This document shows, one piece after another, positions 32,500 through 45,439 of a stretch of DNA of 64,000 nucleotides (positions are counted from its first letter, which is position 1; each line of letters starts with the position of its first letter). The stretch spans positions 42,140,826-42,204,825 of the forward strand of contig CM030714.1 in the NCBI GenBank assembly GCA_017979445.1. Direction: 5' to 3'. The position numbers and the translations under genes were made by a program. This stretch comes from Akebia trifoliata. Lineage: Eukaryota > Streptophyta > Magnoliopsida > Ranunculales > Lardizabalaceae. Below the pieces are notes generated by a model, which was not told the origin of the DNA, ran no database searches, and saw only the letters and a list, made by a program, of their open reading frames with translations.

Positions 32500-35455
32500 C
32501 CCTTTGACACTCATATATGTAATTTCCTATTAAGAATATCCTACCATACCTTATTTAAATTTTCAAGTTATAGTAATCGTTAAAAGCATAGTTTATTCTA
32601 ATGCACGTTGTAGGTAACACTGTTTCACCATATGAATAGTTGGAAGTAGTTTTCTTCCCAGTATTATTATTGAATCATAGACAATTTGGTTATCCATTTT
32701 GAACCTAGATCTTAGGATCTCCAGTCAACTAGGTTGCGTTGCCACTATGAAGACTTTTTACGTATAGGCTTTAATCTCATTTCCCTCGATGAGCAGTTAA
32801 CTTTATCTCTCGACAAACCTTTAGTAAATGAATCTGCAAGGTTGTCATTCGATTTAATATAATCTATGAAAATTCTTTCATTTGAGAGTAATTGATTTAC
32901 GATATTGTGTCTTCGATAAATATGTTGAGATTCATCGTTATGTATGTTATTTTGTGCCTTTCCAATCGTTGATTGACTATCACAATGTATACATATTGTT
33001 GGCACGAGTTTTAATTAACATGGAATATCTTTTAAGAAATTATAAAGCCATTCAACTTCTTTTCCAACTTTATCTTAAACTATAAATTCAGATTCCATAA
33101 TGGATATAACAATACAAGTTTGCTTTGAAGATTTTCATAATATGGCTGGACCTCCAAATACATATCCACTAGTGGACTTGAAATCCTTAGTGTCTAATAT
33201 CCAATTAGCATTATTATACACTTCAAGTAAAATTTGATATCTTGTAAAGTGCAATCCATAATTTAAAGTGTATCTTAGATATCTAAAAACCTTAATTATT
33301 GTCGTCCAATGATCTTTTCCTGGATTACTTGTAAATCTACTCAATTTATTAACTGAGCATGTTATGTCAGGACGTGTGCAGTTCATGACATATTAAACTG
33401 CCTATGATACGAGCATATTCTATCTGAGATATAATTTGACCAGTATTTTTAGCTATATGTAAATTTATATCTACAAGTGTTTTTAGTAGACTATCTCCAT
33501 ATTTATTAAATTTTTATAGTATTTTTTCAATATAGTGTGATTGAGATAATATTCATTTATCATATACTTTAAAAATCTTTATTTTTAATATAACATATGC
33601 AACACCTAAATCTTTTATATCAAAATTTTTAGTAAGTATCTTTTTTATAGTTTTAATGATGTCATTATTGCTACCTATAATAAACATATCATCCACATAG
33701 AGACACACAACTGCATAGCCATTTTGTGTGCTCTTGGCATATACACATTTATGGCATTCATTGGTCTTGAAGCCAGTTGACAACATTTCATTGTCAAATT
33801 TTATATGTCATTGCTTTGGTGCTTACTTCAATCCAAAAAAAGACCTAATAAGTCTACACACCTTCTTTTCTTGTCCAAGAATGATAAATCCTTTTGGTTG
33901 TTTCATATATGCTTCTTCTTTTTATTTACCATTTAAGAAAGTTTTTTAAACGTCCATTTGATGAATTTCAAGCTCATGCAATGCAGCAATTACTATTTAC
34001 ATTTTAATGGATGTTATCCTGGTAATTATGAATGTATCAAAGAAGTTCATGTCTTCTTTTTTTAAAGCCATTTACTACTAATCTAACCTTATACTTATCA
34101 ATTGTTCCATCAAGTTTTAATTTTCTTTTGAATATCCATTTGTAGCTTTATTATCCGGTGGAAGATTCACTAGCTCCTATGTGTTATTTTATCAAATGGA
34201 TTCAACTTCACTATTAATAACCTCTTTTCAAAATGTAGTTTCAGGAGTTGTCATTGCTTCCTTATAATTTGAAGCTCATTTTCTAACAAATAAGTAAGAA
34301 AATCAGGTCCAAATGACTTAATTACTTTAACTCTCTTACTACGTCTAGGTTCATCCTCATTTTCTATAGATTTTTATTAATATTCTCTTGAGAACTACTA
34401 TTTGCAGTACCATGAGTTCTTTTATAAGGTAACATGTCCTAAAAATTGAAGCATTCTTTAACTCAATAATAGTATTAACATGAATATCAGGAACGTCAGA
34501 TTTGTGCACAAGGAATCGATATGTACTACTGTTATACGCATAACCAATGAATATACAATTAAGGATTTTTTGTTTAATCTTAACATTTTTAAGGGTATGA
34601 CCATTACTTTAACTAAACACCTCCACACTTTTAAATATTTATATGATGATCTTCATCATTTCCATAACTCATATGGAGTTTGGTCTTTTTTCTTTTGAGG
34701 AATTTTGTAGAGAATGTGATTTGCGGAAAAAATTATTTTTCCCCACAAATTTTTAGGTAAATTATAACTTATCAACATGACATTCATCATTTCCTTTAAG
34801 GTCCAATTTTTGTGTTTAACAACACCATTATATTGAAGTGAATAAGGAACGATAGTTTGGTGAATTGTACCTTGTTCTATACAGAACTCACCAACTAGTA
34901 TTTCATATTTACCACTTCTATCGCTTCTTATTACATTTATCTTTTTGCTAAGTTGATTCTCAACTGCATTGTTATAATGCTTAAACATTTCTAAGGCTTC
35001 GTTTTTACTCATTAGCAAATACACATAACAATATCTTGTGCAATCATCAATAAAGGTAACAAAATATTTTTCACCACCTCTGATTTGTACAAACTTTAAA
35101 TCATATATATCAGTATGAGTTAACTCTAGAAGTTTAGTTCTCCTTTCAACGAAATGAAAGGTTATTTTGGTCAATTTAGTCTCCACACACACTTCAAACT
35201 TATGATTTAGGTCAATATGAAATTTAGACAATAAATATAAATTTATTAATATATGCAAGGCATTAAAATTCACTTGACCTAATCTATCATGTCACACATT
35301 AAAAGACCCAAGCACATAAACAAAGTAATTAACTTTATTAATATTAGAAATTAAGGGCACAATTACCATTACATTCATCTTAAACAGACTTGCTAATTTT
35401 TTAATTGAATCAATTCGATGAACATTCAAGTTGAGTTTTAAAATAATGTTTTAAT
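32500..35455 (-). mobile_element. Decayed Ty1/copia retrotransposon (pol region)
   Basis: Reading the minus strand in order: the gag-pre-integrase end (about 35450-35270, DRLGQVNFNALHIL), integrase core (35273-34656: FVTFIDDCTRYCYVYLL, INVIRSDRSGKYE), the region after integrase (34600-34440, YRFLVHKSDVPDIHVNT), reverse transcriptase (about 34260-33553, with CLYVDDMFIIGSNND), and RNase H (33386-33135 [20 protein letters not shown]; 33005-32745 DNLADSFTKGLSRDKVN). Domain order integrase then RT is that of copia. Many frameshifts and stops break it. Gag is missing and no LTR pair is recognised, so it cannot be autonomous. Confidence 0.9.
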
Positions 35456-36000
35456 TATTTAAAATTATTTATATTTTTTAATAAATTTAAGGGACAACTA
35501 CCCCAAAGAACTATTTTTTGGAAATATGTACTAAAAAGTTCCTACCTAACAAATATGGACTCTTTAATACTTATTTTATCAAATATTAGCCTAAAAAAGA
35601 TTTTTGAAGTGAAAATGTCGTAATTACCCTTTCAATGAATTTTGAAGTTTAAAGAAAAATGTTTATTTGAGAATATTGGAAGTAATCCTATGTTTTAAAT
35701 TTATTGACATTCCCCTTGACTATGGTCATCTCCTATATAACAATAAAAAAAGATCTAAATTAATAAACATTAAAAACAAATCCTTGCTTTCTCTTCCCAA
35801 AACTAGTGATTTTTTGACTCACATAGATGATGATGATGATAAGGGTAATGAGTATGGTTATCATCATCATCAAACTAATTTGATCTATGTATATTAGATT
35901 TATTAAAAATATAAATAATTTTCAATAATTAAAACATTATTTTAAAACCCAACTTGAATGTTCATCAAATTGATTCAACTAAAAATTTAGCAGGTTTACT
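35385..36000. repeat. Inverted duplication at the copia 5' side
   Basis: About 105 bp at 35385-35500 recur in inverse at 35890-36000 (shared gatgaacattcaagttg and ttttaaaataatgttttaa). The left copy is part of the copia reading frame. The right copy lies beyond it, so a piece of the element was copied in inverse orientation. The spacer holds a segment (35638-35785) that recurs at 62540 and 63150. Confidence 0.75.
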
Positions 36001-36370
36001 TAAATAAGTCAAATAAAATTATATTGAATTTATAAATAGATTTTAATAAATAAAAATACTTATTTTTTATTTTCACAAAAATATTAATAACCAAATAAAT
36101 TGGTAAAGTTCTTATTTGACCGTGTATATTTTTAGAATTTAGATAAAACAACTTTATAAAGTTGTTAAAAGGGTATTTCAAGTATTATTCTTAAAAAATC
36201 TTCAAACGATTCTTAATAAGTGAATGTTTTATAACGTGGGAGTTAAATGGTCCATATTCTTTTCTAAGGGATTAATCGGTGCATATTCTCAAAAAAGAGT
36301 CCGTTATAGTCATCGTCCCATTCTTTAATGTGGGAACAACCCAACCCAACCCCTTTAAATACTATATATA
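35638..36370 (+). promoter_or_regulatory. Copy of the UGT upstream module, without its gene
   Basis: 35638-35785, 36085-36200 and 36210-36365 match parts of the repeated sequence in front of the glycosyltransferase at 63827. Shared pieces are tttatttgagaatattgg, ttatttgaccgtgtat, gggagttaaatggtcc, cccattctttaatgtg and ccctttaaatactatatat. At 36370 the match ends and CT-rich repeats begin. It looks like a UGT 5' region separated from its coding part. The ACGT core is present but the G-box is imperfect (aacgtggg). Confidence 0.6.
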
Positions 36371-36384
36371 ATCAGTGCATATTC

Positions 36385-36640
36385 TCACTCATATCTCTCA
36401 CAGTCGAATCTTACTGTCTCTCTCTCACAGTCGATCGATCGACCTCTCACTCTCTGCCTCTCTCTCTATCTCACTCAATCTCACAGTCGAATCTTACTGT
36501 TTCTCTCCCTCTCTCACAATCGAATCTTACTGTCTCTCTCTCACAGTCGATCGATCGACCTCTCACTCTCTGCCTCTCCCTCTATCTCACTTAATCGATC
36601 GACCTCTCCATTGCTTTCTCACTGTCGATCGATTTCTCTC
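36385..36640 (+). repeat. CT-rich tandem repeat with gatcgatcg motifs
   Basis: The words tctcacagtcgaatcttact and tctctcacagtcgatcgatc recur with intervening CT runs; the larger unit of about 80-120 bp occurs twice. It could be the pyrimidine-rich 5' leader of a gene, but no coding start follows that I can connect to it. Confidence 0.6.
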
Positions 36641-39407
36641 CTTGTCTCCATCGATCTCATCTCTATATCGAACTCATCTCTGGATCGATGTCATCGCTCA
36701 ATCACTCTTTATTTGATCGCTCGAAGTGATCTCTTGATTTCTCAAGATTGGAAACGATGGAGTGATGTTATTTTTTAAGGTGACTCTCTCTCTCTCTCTC
36801 TCAGGTTGATGGATCCATAGCGTTGTTCAGATTGATGAAGATGAGATCTAGGGTTTTGGATTTCACAAAATATATTAATTTTGATTTTTTGTTTCCCAAA
36901 TGTGTTAATTTTACACGAAACAAAACCTAAAAACAAATAAAAATTTGATTAAGGATGCAAATGATTTCATAGATCTGAGTGTTTTGATATGATTAGATCT
37001 GAATTTTTTCACCATTTTTTTTCTTTCTCCTTGGATTCAAGTAGATATTCTATGGTGAGATTTTGAGAAGTTATGGTTTGTTTAATCTGATTATAAAATG
37101 GAGGGAAAATTTTCTTTGTTTAGCGGCTTTAGAGCTCTTCAATCTCTGAATTTTCTTTGTTTACTTTTTTGTGTTGCAGGAAGCATGTGAGATAGAGAAC
37201 AGCTTGGGGAAGATCTTTGTTGCACGATTTGAAATGGTACAGATTTTGAATTTTAGCTTTTTCGGATTTTAATGTCTTTTGTTAATTTTGAATTTTGAAT
37301 TTAGAATTTAGAATTGACAAATTTCAACTTAAGATTTGATTTTATGTTTTAGTTAGATTTTATGAATTTTCATTATATATATTTCATAATTTTTCATATT
37401 TTTTTTTATTGTTTTCAACAATTTTGGAAGTTTTCCCTTGTCGATTTAAACCTATAATCCAACTTTGTGACGATTTTTGAGACATAGTTGACCTAGAATC
37501 AATGTTGGGTTGGAACCTCATTGTATCATATATTTGTCGAAATCCAAATCCTTGATCTAGACCTAAAGAAGATGAGAGATGATTTTATCCCTCTACAAGT
37601 AGTATATCACATAATAAATTAGATATTATTTTTAGTAAAAGTGCATGAGACCTACCAAGTCTCATCTCTTTTACGTTTGATGTGGTAATCATTACGATAG
37701 AACTGGTTCTATTTTCCAAAATTGGTTTGAAGGATGTTTATGAAACAATTAAAGATAAAGTACCAATCTATTACGAGAATAGTTACCTGACAGCCTCTTA
37801 GAAGTTAGAACCTTACCGTAAAATATCATTTAGTTTTTATTTTTAATCTCTGTCTCCTGTGGGTGTGGCTCACTGTAGCTTTATGGGTCACAAATAAAAA
37901 TGCCCCACTATATATATTATTAAAGCGAATAATTAAATAAGCAGATTTATTACCATGACAACATGCGAATTTCAGTTTGGATAATTTTCCTAGTATTCGG
38001 GAGAATACTCGTGACACTCATTTCACTTTCGCTGATGGTTGAATGTTTTGGATGGCTCAATTGTTAATTCTATTGCTGATGATGCATTTGAACTTTTCTT
38101 TTCCTAGGTGCAATGTGCCACCAGAATCTGATTCTGTGGTTTGTTCTATGCTTATTCCCGTTTTATTGGCTTACCATATTACGTATTTGTTTAGTTATTG
38201 TTTTCGATCCAGCCCAGTTTTGAATGATCCACATATTTCCATTTGTTCTTTTTCTAGGTTTTCCTTGAATGATTTTATTTTTTATTTTTGCTTACAGTCC
38301 AACAGCCGTTTGATATGTGGTGCAAATGACATCAGCAATATAGAGAATATCCTATTACTTCTTAAAAAATGACCCTTCTTAGCCATTGTCAGAAACAGCC
38401 CTGTAACATCAGTGCTAAAATTCTTACCTTGATAAAATCATCCTACCACAAACCGTATCCCTAAAACCTATTTTTCAACCCATGAACCTCAACTTCCAAC
38501 ACCTTAAATCCTACTTAAAGCAAACCTTAGGTTGTTCTACATCACCATGTACTTGTTTAGTTTTAATAGAGTTTTAAGAATTCTTTATCTTTGGGTGCAA
38601 GGATGGCCGATGTGTGTGTTCATCGTAAGGTTGTGTTGATGCAATGCCTAACTTAAGACTCATTCTAAACCTTAAATCTTTGTTGTTGTTGTTTTTATTT
38701 ATTTTGGATAAATAAAACCTTAATCTTTCCTAGAGAGAGTGATTTGTCTCATGTCCTTCTTCCTCTTGTTTATTCTATGTTTAAAGCAATGTAACAATAA
38801 CAACGCTTCCAAGAATTTTGTCATGTAGTACATGTATCAACACATGGACACAACCTGATACGCAGCTTAATACTTAAAGTAGAATCACCCTTTATTTTTA
38901 ACTTTAAAAAAAAAAAAATTATGAAAGACTCGTACACTAACTGATTAAGAACCACAGTTTTATTTTAGAAATCTATTTTTACTAACTACTATGTTATGGT
39001 ATATAAAACTGTGTTCTCTTCTCATATATTTCCTTCCTTGTATTTGAAAAAAAAAAATAACTAACTTAAATACAGCAGCTTCCTTCATTTTTTTCTTGAT
39101 AGGTATATACATCTCTTTCATACCGTGAAACACATCCACAGGTGCATTGGCATGTCAAGTTCTCAAAGACATCGTGTCAAACACCTAGTATCCTTGCCAG
39201 ACACCAACATATTGACATACGTGTTTCTTTCCTTTTACAAAGACTTAAAGCAATTAATCATTGGAGGATCTGTCTACGCCTGTCGCTCAGTCAGTTAATA
39301 GGCAACATAAGAGAAGTGGAATTCAGAATATCAGTGGATAGGTTTCATCCCAAGTCTCAATACCCTTACACCTAAAGCACTCTTTTAATAAGTTTTTTAT
39401 TTTACAG
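36641..39407 (+). other. Exon-like islands of an unrecognised or decayed gene
   Basis: Several acceptor-like sites precede short islands. One follows ttgtgttgcag at 37180 (EACEIENSLGKIFVARFEM, then GT). Another follows ttcttttcctag near 38107 and a third ttgcttacag near 38300. They are compatible with exons or an untranslated leader leading to the En/Spm-type ORF at 39408, but I recognise no family. The rest is AT-rich intron-like sequence. Confidence 0.3.
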
Positions 39408-40110
39408 TCTTTAATTAAGGAATTGATTAGTTTGGATCCCACATTTGGAACAAACGATTTAGATAATGATGCAGTTGCAAAGGTATATTCATGTTATTTC
39501 GTTCATTTATTTATTTATTTATTTTTTACATACATGATCTTATTCTAATAAGATTAACATTTATTTCATAGGTATGTGGGAAAGATAGAAAAGGGCGAGT
39601 GAGAGGTTTGGGTGGGGGAATATCAAAAACAACTATGCAGTACATGGTTCCAAAACAAATTGAGATACAAAAGTTGGAAGGTCATGTATTTAATATGAGT
39701 CAGCAACTTCAGAATTTGACAGAGAAGTTAAACTCAGTGCCGCAGTCATCCACCAAGTCCTCTTCACAATATGACATTGGAAGTTTTTTTGAGGCATTGA
39801 TGTACATTTTGTTAAAATTATATTTTTTTAATTATCTTGTATAGAATATTAATACTCTTAATTGTTTGTAAGGGATAACATCATCACACTATCCCGCCCC
39901 ACGTGGTCAGAGGTGCAATTTGTGCAACCTCCATTTGACTAAGATCTATGCCCATGGGATACTTGTTCGTGTAGAGGTATTGTCCTTGGATTACTATCAG
40001 GTCCTTATTGATGAGATTTTTGACATGTCTGCACAGCTACAGGATAAGGATGTGGCTGAGGGAATGACGTTTGCGAACATTGACATAGGCTCCTCATTAG
40101 ATGGCCTCGT
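39408..40110 (+). pseudogene. En/Spm (CACTA)-type transposase-associated ORF remnant
   Basis: Exon-like pieces are 39408-39482 (DPTFGTNDLDNDAVAK), 39572 to about 39800 (CGKDRKGRVRGLGGGISKTT, then a coiled-coil-like stretch KQIEIQKLEGHVFNMSQQLQ) and about 39873-40110 (RCNLCNLHLTKIYAHGILVR). The KxGRVRGLG motif followed by a heptad-like region, and the later C-L-x-A-x-G pattern, are typical of the Ptta/En/Spm plant transposase ORF (Transposase_24/DUF8039-like). Junctions look like GT-AG for the first pair. The N-terminal part and a full end are missing. CACTA ends occur at 59019 and 59510, but linkage is not shown. Confidence 0.6.
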
Positions 40111-42455
40111 ATGATGACAGACATCATATCATGATTCCTTTATGTCTTTTGGACTTTTATTGTCTTTGGATATGTCTTTGGATTTGTCTTTGGATATGTC
40201 TTTGGAATTGTACTACATATTCTACTGGTGACTTACTTGATACTATAGCTCTTATTGATTCATTTGACATAGGTTTCTGTAAGTTCCATGTTTTGTCAAT
40301 CCCGAGACACATGTTGAGTGTCGGATCGATTTGCTATTGAAGACATATGAAGACTCCGTTAAAGCTGTTCAACCGTACACGCCTCAACAAAAATCCTCCC
40401 ATGTGTGTGCACAAAGCCTAAGAGGTAATGAGACTACCTAATACCATTCTCCAACACTTAGATGATTGATAGGTCGACCCGTAGTAACTAGGAAAACTCT
40501 TTCCTTGACCCGTTCGCTCATCGGACCTTTCGGAAATCAAATATGGACATAGAGGGGACATTAAAGATTTGACCACCCTAAAATCATTTTCTATCCTTGG
40601 TACTTTATAGGTGTCATTATATAGGTAAAATCTAGCACACCTTCGAACCATTTCGACGTCGGACTTCCCGAAAGTTCGTTTTCACCAAAAATGATAAAAA
40701 GGGTATTTTGGTCATTTTACCCATTTTTATCATGATCGACCCCTTGGTAGCAATTTGGAGATATTCTAAATAGTAATATCTATCAGCTTCCCGAACAGCA
40801 TACAAAACGGAGGTACCGTTTGAAAGTTATGGTCAAAACACTCTGTGGGGGCATTTTGGTAATTTACTGATGTGCCTCACTTGTGGCTGACGGTGCCACC
40901 GACAGTCCTGACGGTGCCACAGACAACAAGCACTCAAACGGTCATATTTATGACCGTTGAGCTACGAATTTGCTCTCTTCTCATATATAACAACTCCAAC
41001 TCTTTCATTTGGGTTGGTTGAAGCTTGAGAGAAGTAAATCCTTCATTTCTACATATTTTTAACCCTCTCTCTAGCCATGGAAGGGCTCAAACTTCATTGA
41101 AAATCATTTTGACCCTTTGCCCTTCCTTTGGATCAATCCTAGAGAAGATTTTCTCTCCTCTCTCCACATTTTGAGAGTCTTCTTTACTTTCATGAGAGTC
41201 TAACTTAGGTGAACCCTTCAACATTCCTAGACTTCTCATTTGATCCCTCTCCGCCCATCAAACATCACCTTGCACACACATTGGTACATTCATAGAGCAA
41301 GGAGCAAAAAGGAGATTATGGTAGGAGTAATTACAAGTAGCCGACGAATTCGAAAGTTTGATTGGAAGATCCAACCGTCGAGACGTACTTGTAAGCTCAA
41401 GGACTCCAAGAACTCAAGATCTCCATTGACAAATCTTTTGAAGTTGAGTGAGTCTTTGATTTTGTTTTTAATTTTAAAAATATATGTATGTGGTTACTTG
41501 GTTCAACCCTCAAAAATCAAGCTCTTGATTAGAATCGAGGATTCTTGACAAGAGTAGAGGTTTGTGAGTTTCCGAGGAACAAAACTCACAATTTCGAGAG
41601 AATGCGTTCTCTCGATCTTAAGGTTTTAGAATTTAGCCTATGTATAAAAATTCTATGTAAAAGGTTTGAGGTGAACCATAAACCCCTTTGATAGTGAACA
41701 CCAAGTTCCTAGGTAGGAACCTTGGGAGTGGATGTAGGCATGTTGCCGAACCACTATAAAACGCTTGTCTCGTGTTTGTGAAAATGCTTCTATTAGTTTA
41801 TACTTAGATGAATGTATGCTATGAATGAATACGATGCTAAGTATGTCATACGATGAATGTTTATATTCTAAGAAAATTTCAATTGCATTACAAACTAGAG
41901 ACTTGCCATAAGAATGGATGTAAGCACATTGTCGATCCATTAGATGACGTATGTTTTGTGCATGTGTTTATAATTCCACAATTTACACTTGAATGTTTTG
42001 AATGTCATGCGATACCATAAAATGCCGAATAGATAAATCGTATATGAATGTGTCATTGAATGACATGGTTAAATGAATGATTAAATTTCAAGTGTATTTT
42101 CATTAAATGCATCTTAGAGACATAAGTGCCAAATCGAGGCTAGGTGAATGACTTAGAACACATAGTCAAATTATCAATTTAAGTTAAAATTGGATAAATC
42201 GAAAGAAATTTTAATTATCCTATTCACCCCCCCTCTAGGACTAGATATGGTACGAAGCACGTATTTTCAGTTTCATCATTAGGTGATCTCGTATGATGAC
42301 ATATATCATAGCATGATCTACTCCTGTCTTTTGGACTTGTATTACATTTCTATTGTCTTTGGATATGTACTACATATGCATTTCTATATGACTTTGATTG
42401 ATTCATTACATATTACAATGGTAGACTTACTTGATACTAGTTTTTAATGACTCAT
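40104..42455. mobile_element. Probable solo LTR between direct repeats
   Basis: The host sequence at 40104-40270 (ctcgtatgatgacagacatc, tgtcttttggactt) recurs at 42291-42450. Between them, about 40340-42275, lies sequence with LTR character: a TATA-like cttctcatatataacaactc near 40980, a CT-rich leader and an end with attcacccccc and ctctagg, frequent at plant LTR ends. No protein domain is present and exact LTR ends were not found. The long flanking repeats exceed a target duplication, so a tandem duplication is also involved. Confidence 0.4.
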
Positions 42456-42971
42456 TTATTGTCTTCTAGGACTTTCACATTATTTTATATTATTTAATTA
42501 GTAACTAATAGTTTTTTTTTCTTTTTAGGTAAACTTTTTTAACTCCGCCAATGAAAAAATTAAACATTTTACATTGTCGGTCCCAAGCCCGGATAAAGGA
42601 GGAGGGAAAAGGATGATCCAACGCATATTTGGTGCCTTCTGATAAGACCCGAAAAAAGGGATTTTCTTTCTCCAAGTATTTTGCTGAGGTTAGCTGAAGG
42701 TAAAGAATACTTATGTGGGGTAGAGGGTGGAGGTGAGTATACTTGGGGATGCCCCTTGTAGTTTTCACTTCTACGACTAAGCATTATTAAATATATGTGA
42801 AGTTTCTAATACCCAGGCTTTAAATTTCTATGTTTTGCACTTTGGAATGTTCTTCTCACAAATCTCTTTGCTGAATTCATATGGCCAGGACCATGAAGAG
42901 TTTCTTTTAACTAAGCTTGATGGCTTACTTCAGCTGATGATTGAAGTGTTTCCTTCCTGTCATTTTTAAAA

Positions 42972-44146
42972 ATGGCATTTCCTGGTGGTGGAACTCAGTT
43001 TAAAAATGGCGCTCTACGTTACATCGAGTTCATTGAGAAAGTAAATGCTTATTTACCTTATATCTCCTTGAACTATCACTCGTCACTCTCTATTTTTTTC
43101 TCACCTTTTTTTTTCCCAATTTCTACAAATTGTGCTTCATCATGTTTCACGTTTTTGAAAGATATAGAAGTAGTTTATTAGAATAGAGGATGGTTGAGGT
43201 GACCATCGAAGAGGGCAAAGTGCGTGGATTAGCCTTCCCATATTACAAATTATACCCATCTTAAAAGGAAGTCTTCAAAGGAAAGACTGTTAAACTCCAC
43301 TGTGCACGTTGTAGGGTGCCTTGGCACGTTGAAGGTATTTTCAATCTTACAATTACAATTTGATTCTTTGTTTTAATAACATATTTTGTTATAGGAGCTC
43401 ATTGTGATTTAAAATATACAAGTGGTAAACTTCTCTTAGAGCTGAACCGCGTGTTGCGACCTGGTGGTCACTTTGTGTGGTCAGCTACTCCAGTTCACAG
43501 GAAAGGCAAAGAGGATTCTATGATCTGGAAAGGTATATACATACTTACCTAGTCACTTTGTGTTTAAGAGAGGGATTTCTTTGGGTAAATATCTAACAAT
43601 GTTTCTTATCATGAAATCTATTGTAGAAATGGCTGAACTAACAAAGAAGTTGTGCTGGGAGTTGGTAGAGATTAAAAATGATACAGTGAACGAAGTTGGT
43701 GCAGCAATATTCAGGAAGCCTTTATCCAATGAGTGCTATGAGAAAAGACCTGCAAATGAGCCTCCATTGTGTCGAGAGTCAGATGATCCAAATGCAGCCT
43801 GGTATCTTTCTTTATTATATGAGTGCATTAAATCAGTTGTTATTTTTTCGTTAAAGTTTCTTGACACGTGTTTTTGTGGTTGTAGGAATGTGCCTCTGCA
43901 GGCATGTCTGCACAAGGTGCCAATAGATGCATCAGAGCGTGGGTCCCAATGGCCAGCAAGGTTTGAAAAAACACCTTACTTGTTAAAGAGTTCTCAGGTT
44001 GGAGTTTATGGAAAAGCGGCTCCGGAGGATTTCACAGCGGATTACGAACATTGGAAACGGGTTGTTGGCAAGTCGTGTCTAAGTGGGATGGGAATCGACT
44101 GGTCTACAATGAGGAATGTCATGGACATGAGATCTGTCAATGGAGG
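42972..44146 (+). pseudogene. Putative methyltransferase (PMT/QUASIMODO-like) fragment
   Basis: Exon pieces: 42972-43040 (FPGGGTQFKNGALRYIEFIEK), about 43295-43334 (HCARCRVPWHVE), 43424-43532 (KLLLELNRVLRPGGHFVWSA), 43627-43801 (MAELTKKLCWELVEIKND, ESDDPNAAW) and 43886-44146 (NVPLQACLHKVPIDASERGS, YGKAAPEDFTADYEHWKRVV). The family (DUF248, Golgi type II proteins linked to pectin homogalacturonan synthesis) is usually 600 aa or more. Only the middle third is present, and the DVGCG SAM-binding exon and C-terminus are missing. The last three pieces keep correct splice phases; the second is preceded by unrelated sequence with a stop. So it is a fragment that was once a normal intron-containing gene. 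Confidence 0.85.
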
Positions 44147-44740
44147 GTAAGCAAAATGAATTGTAGCTCTATCTAAATAGTCTGAGATTATCGTTATTGT
44201 TAGTGATTTAGCATATCTTATTGATCTTGTGTGAGCTTTAAGCTTCATTGGAAATCTCTTTATTTATCTCAACAACTATTTGCTCTTGTTTTATTTTGCC
44301 ATACAGTTGAAAGGCATGCAGTTCTATTTAATTTCTTTTCCTGTTATCCTGATTGTGCTTTTCCACGGTTGTCTTTATTTTGAATCGTATATGTTGTCTT
44401 AATTTGAACGATGTTTCTGTTGTGCCACGAAAATTCTTTTACTACAGCGCTGACAAGGATTGACTATGACAATGATAACATCAGACTATTATCTCAGACA
44501 TTATTTAAATCTAAGTCGTTACCCCTCTTTTTCTTTTTTTCCCCCATTTTTCTCTTGTATTTTTTCATGTAGTTAACCTTGGTAATGTTCAATAAAAGTT
44601 TCTCTATCCTGATATGCACAATTCTTTATTAGACAATGCCTCATTTTGATTCTGATGTTCTTTGGGTGTTATTTATCTTGGGTGGGCAGGTCGAGAAAGC
44701 TCATAATTTTAAATTTGTTGACTGGAATGTGTGTTTTTAG
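44147..44740. other. Intron-like sequence between two gene fragments
   Basis: T-rich sequence with no exon recognised. It joins the methyltransferase fragment to the W2-domain fragment. Confidence 0.4.
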
Positions 44741-44948
44741 ACAGGTAAAAACATGGGCAAAACTTTTGAATACCTTTTGTACAAGTGGAGGAGCTGGAAC
44801 TCCTGTACAAAGTTCAGATCCAATGCTACGAGGATGCCAAACTAATGAAGTTATTCCCTGAAATTGTGAGATCTCTCTACGACCAGGATGTGCTTGCAGA
44901 AGATACCATTCTCCTCTGGTTCCGTAAAGGAACAAACCCGAAGGGAAG
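44741..44948 (+). pseudogene. eIF5-mimic (BZW) W2-domain exon fragment
   Basis: One exon with acceptor tttttag and donor GT. It reads QVKTWAKLLNTFCTSG, then in a shifted frame LELLYKVQIQCYEDAKLMKL and PEIVRSLYDQDVLAEDTILL. This is the start and core of the W2 domain of plant basic-leucine-zipper/W2 (eIF5-mimic) proteins, which bind eIF2 and modulate start-codon choice. A small indel near 44790 (gtggaggagctgg) breaks the frame. No other exon of the gene is nearby. Confidence 0.8.
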
Positions 44949-45334
44949 GTATGCAAGTTGGCTATTAAAATAGTACAAAATCTGTGTTTATCCTTTAATT
45001 CCTTCTAATGGAGATTTCTTGATAACTGATTCTCAACTGATCCTGTTCTCGCTGTATGAGAAACTTGAGTATATTGTTACATAATTGGATAAGAGTAGGA
45101 CTAGCTTGATTAACGTAGTAAGGAAAAAAGGCAAACAAAACATTGAGATTCGTAAATCCTGACGAATAAATCTGTGTTTATCCTTTAATGCTAAGTGTTT
45201 TGTGTGATTGAATAATGGTCACAATGTACTCTTAAAGTTGCCTATGAACCAATGACACTACGTTACATAGTGTAGTGTTCGTGTTTCATGTCAAATTTGT
45301 GCTAAATATTTCTATAAAGTAAATTTCATTGTAG
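44949..45334. other. Intergenic or intronic filler
   Basis: No exon recognised. The tgttacatagtgtagtg stretch near 45262 is not a convincing transposon end. Confidence 0.4.
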
Positions 45335-45434
45335 ATACAAGACTTTCATATTGTGGAAAGGGAAGAAGATATTGGATCTATGCTGGTTTTGTGGGCGAGC
45401 ACGTGTTAACGATGGTATCTCATTTGAGTACTTC

Positions 45435-45439
45435 ATAAT
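45435..45439. repeat. 5-bp target-site duplication, left copy
   Basis: ataat, matched exactly at 57150-57154 after the 3' LTR. Confidence 0.9.

Noticed and set aside
36328..36716. Serine/leucine-rich ORFs of 88 and 113 codons
   Set aside because: They come from the CT-rich tandem repeat and show only repeat-derived composition.
37905..37925. CACTATATATA as a left CACTA terminus for the putative large element
   Set aside because: It does not continue into CACTATGTGAAAA or the subterminal repeats seen at 59019, so it is probably chance.
44669..44956. Minus-strand ORF of 95 codons
   Set aside because: Antisense of the W2-domain exon.
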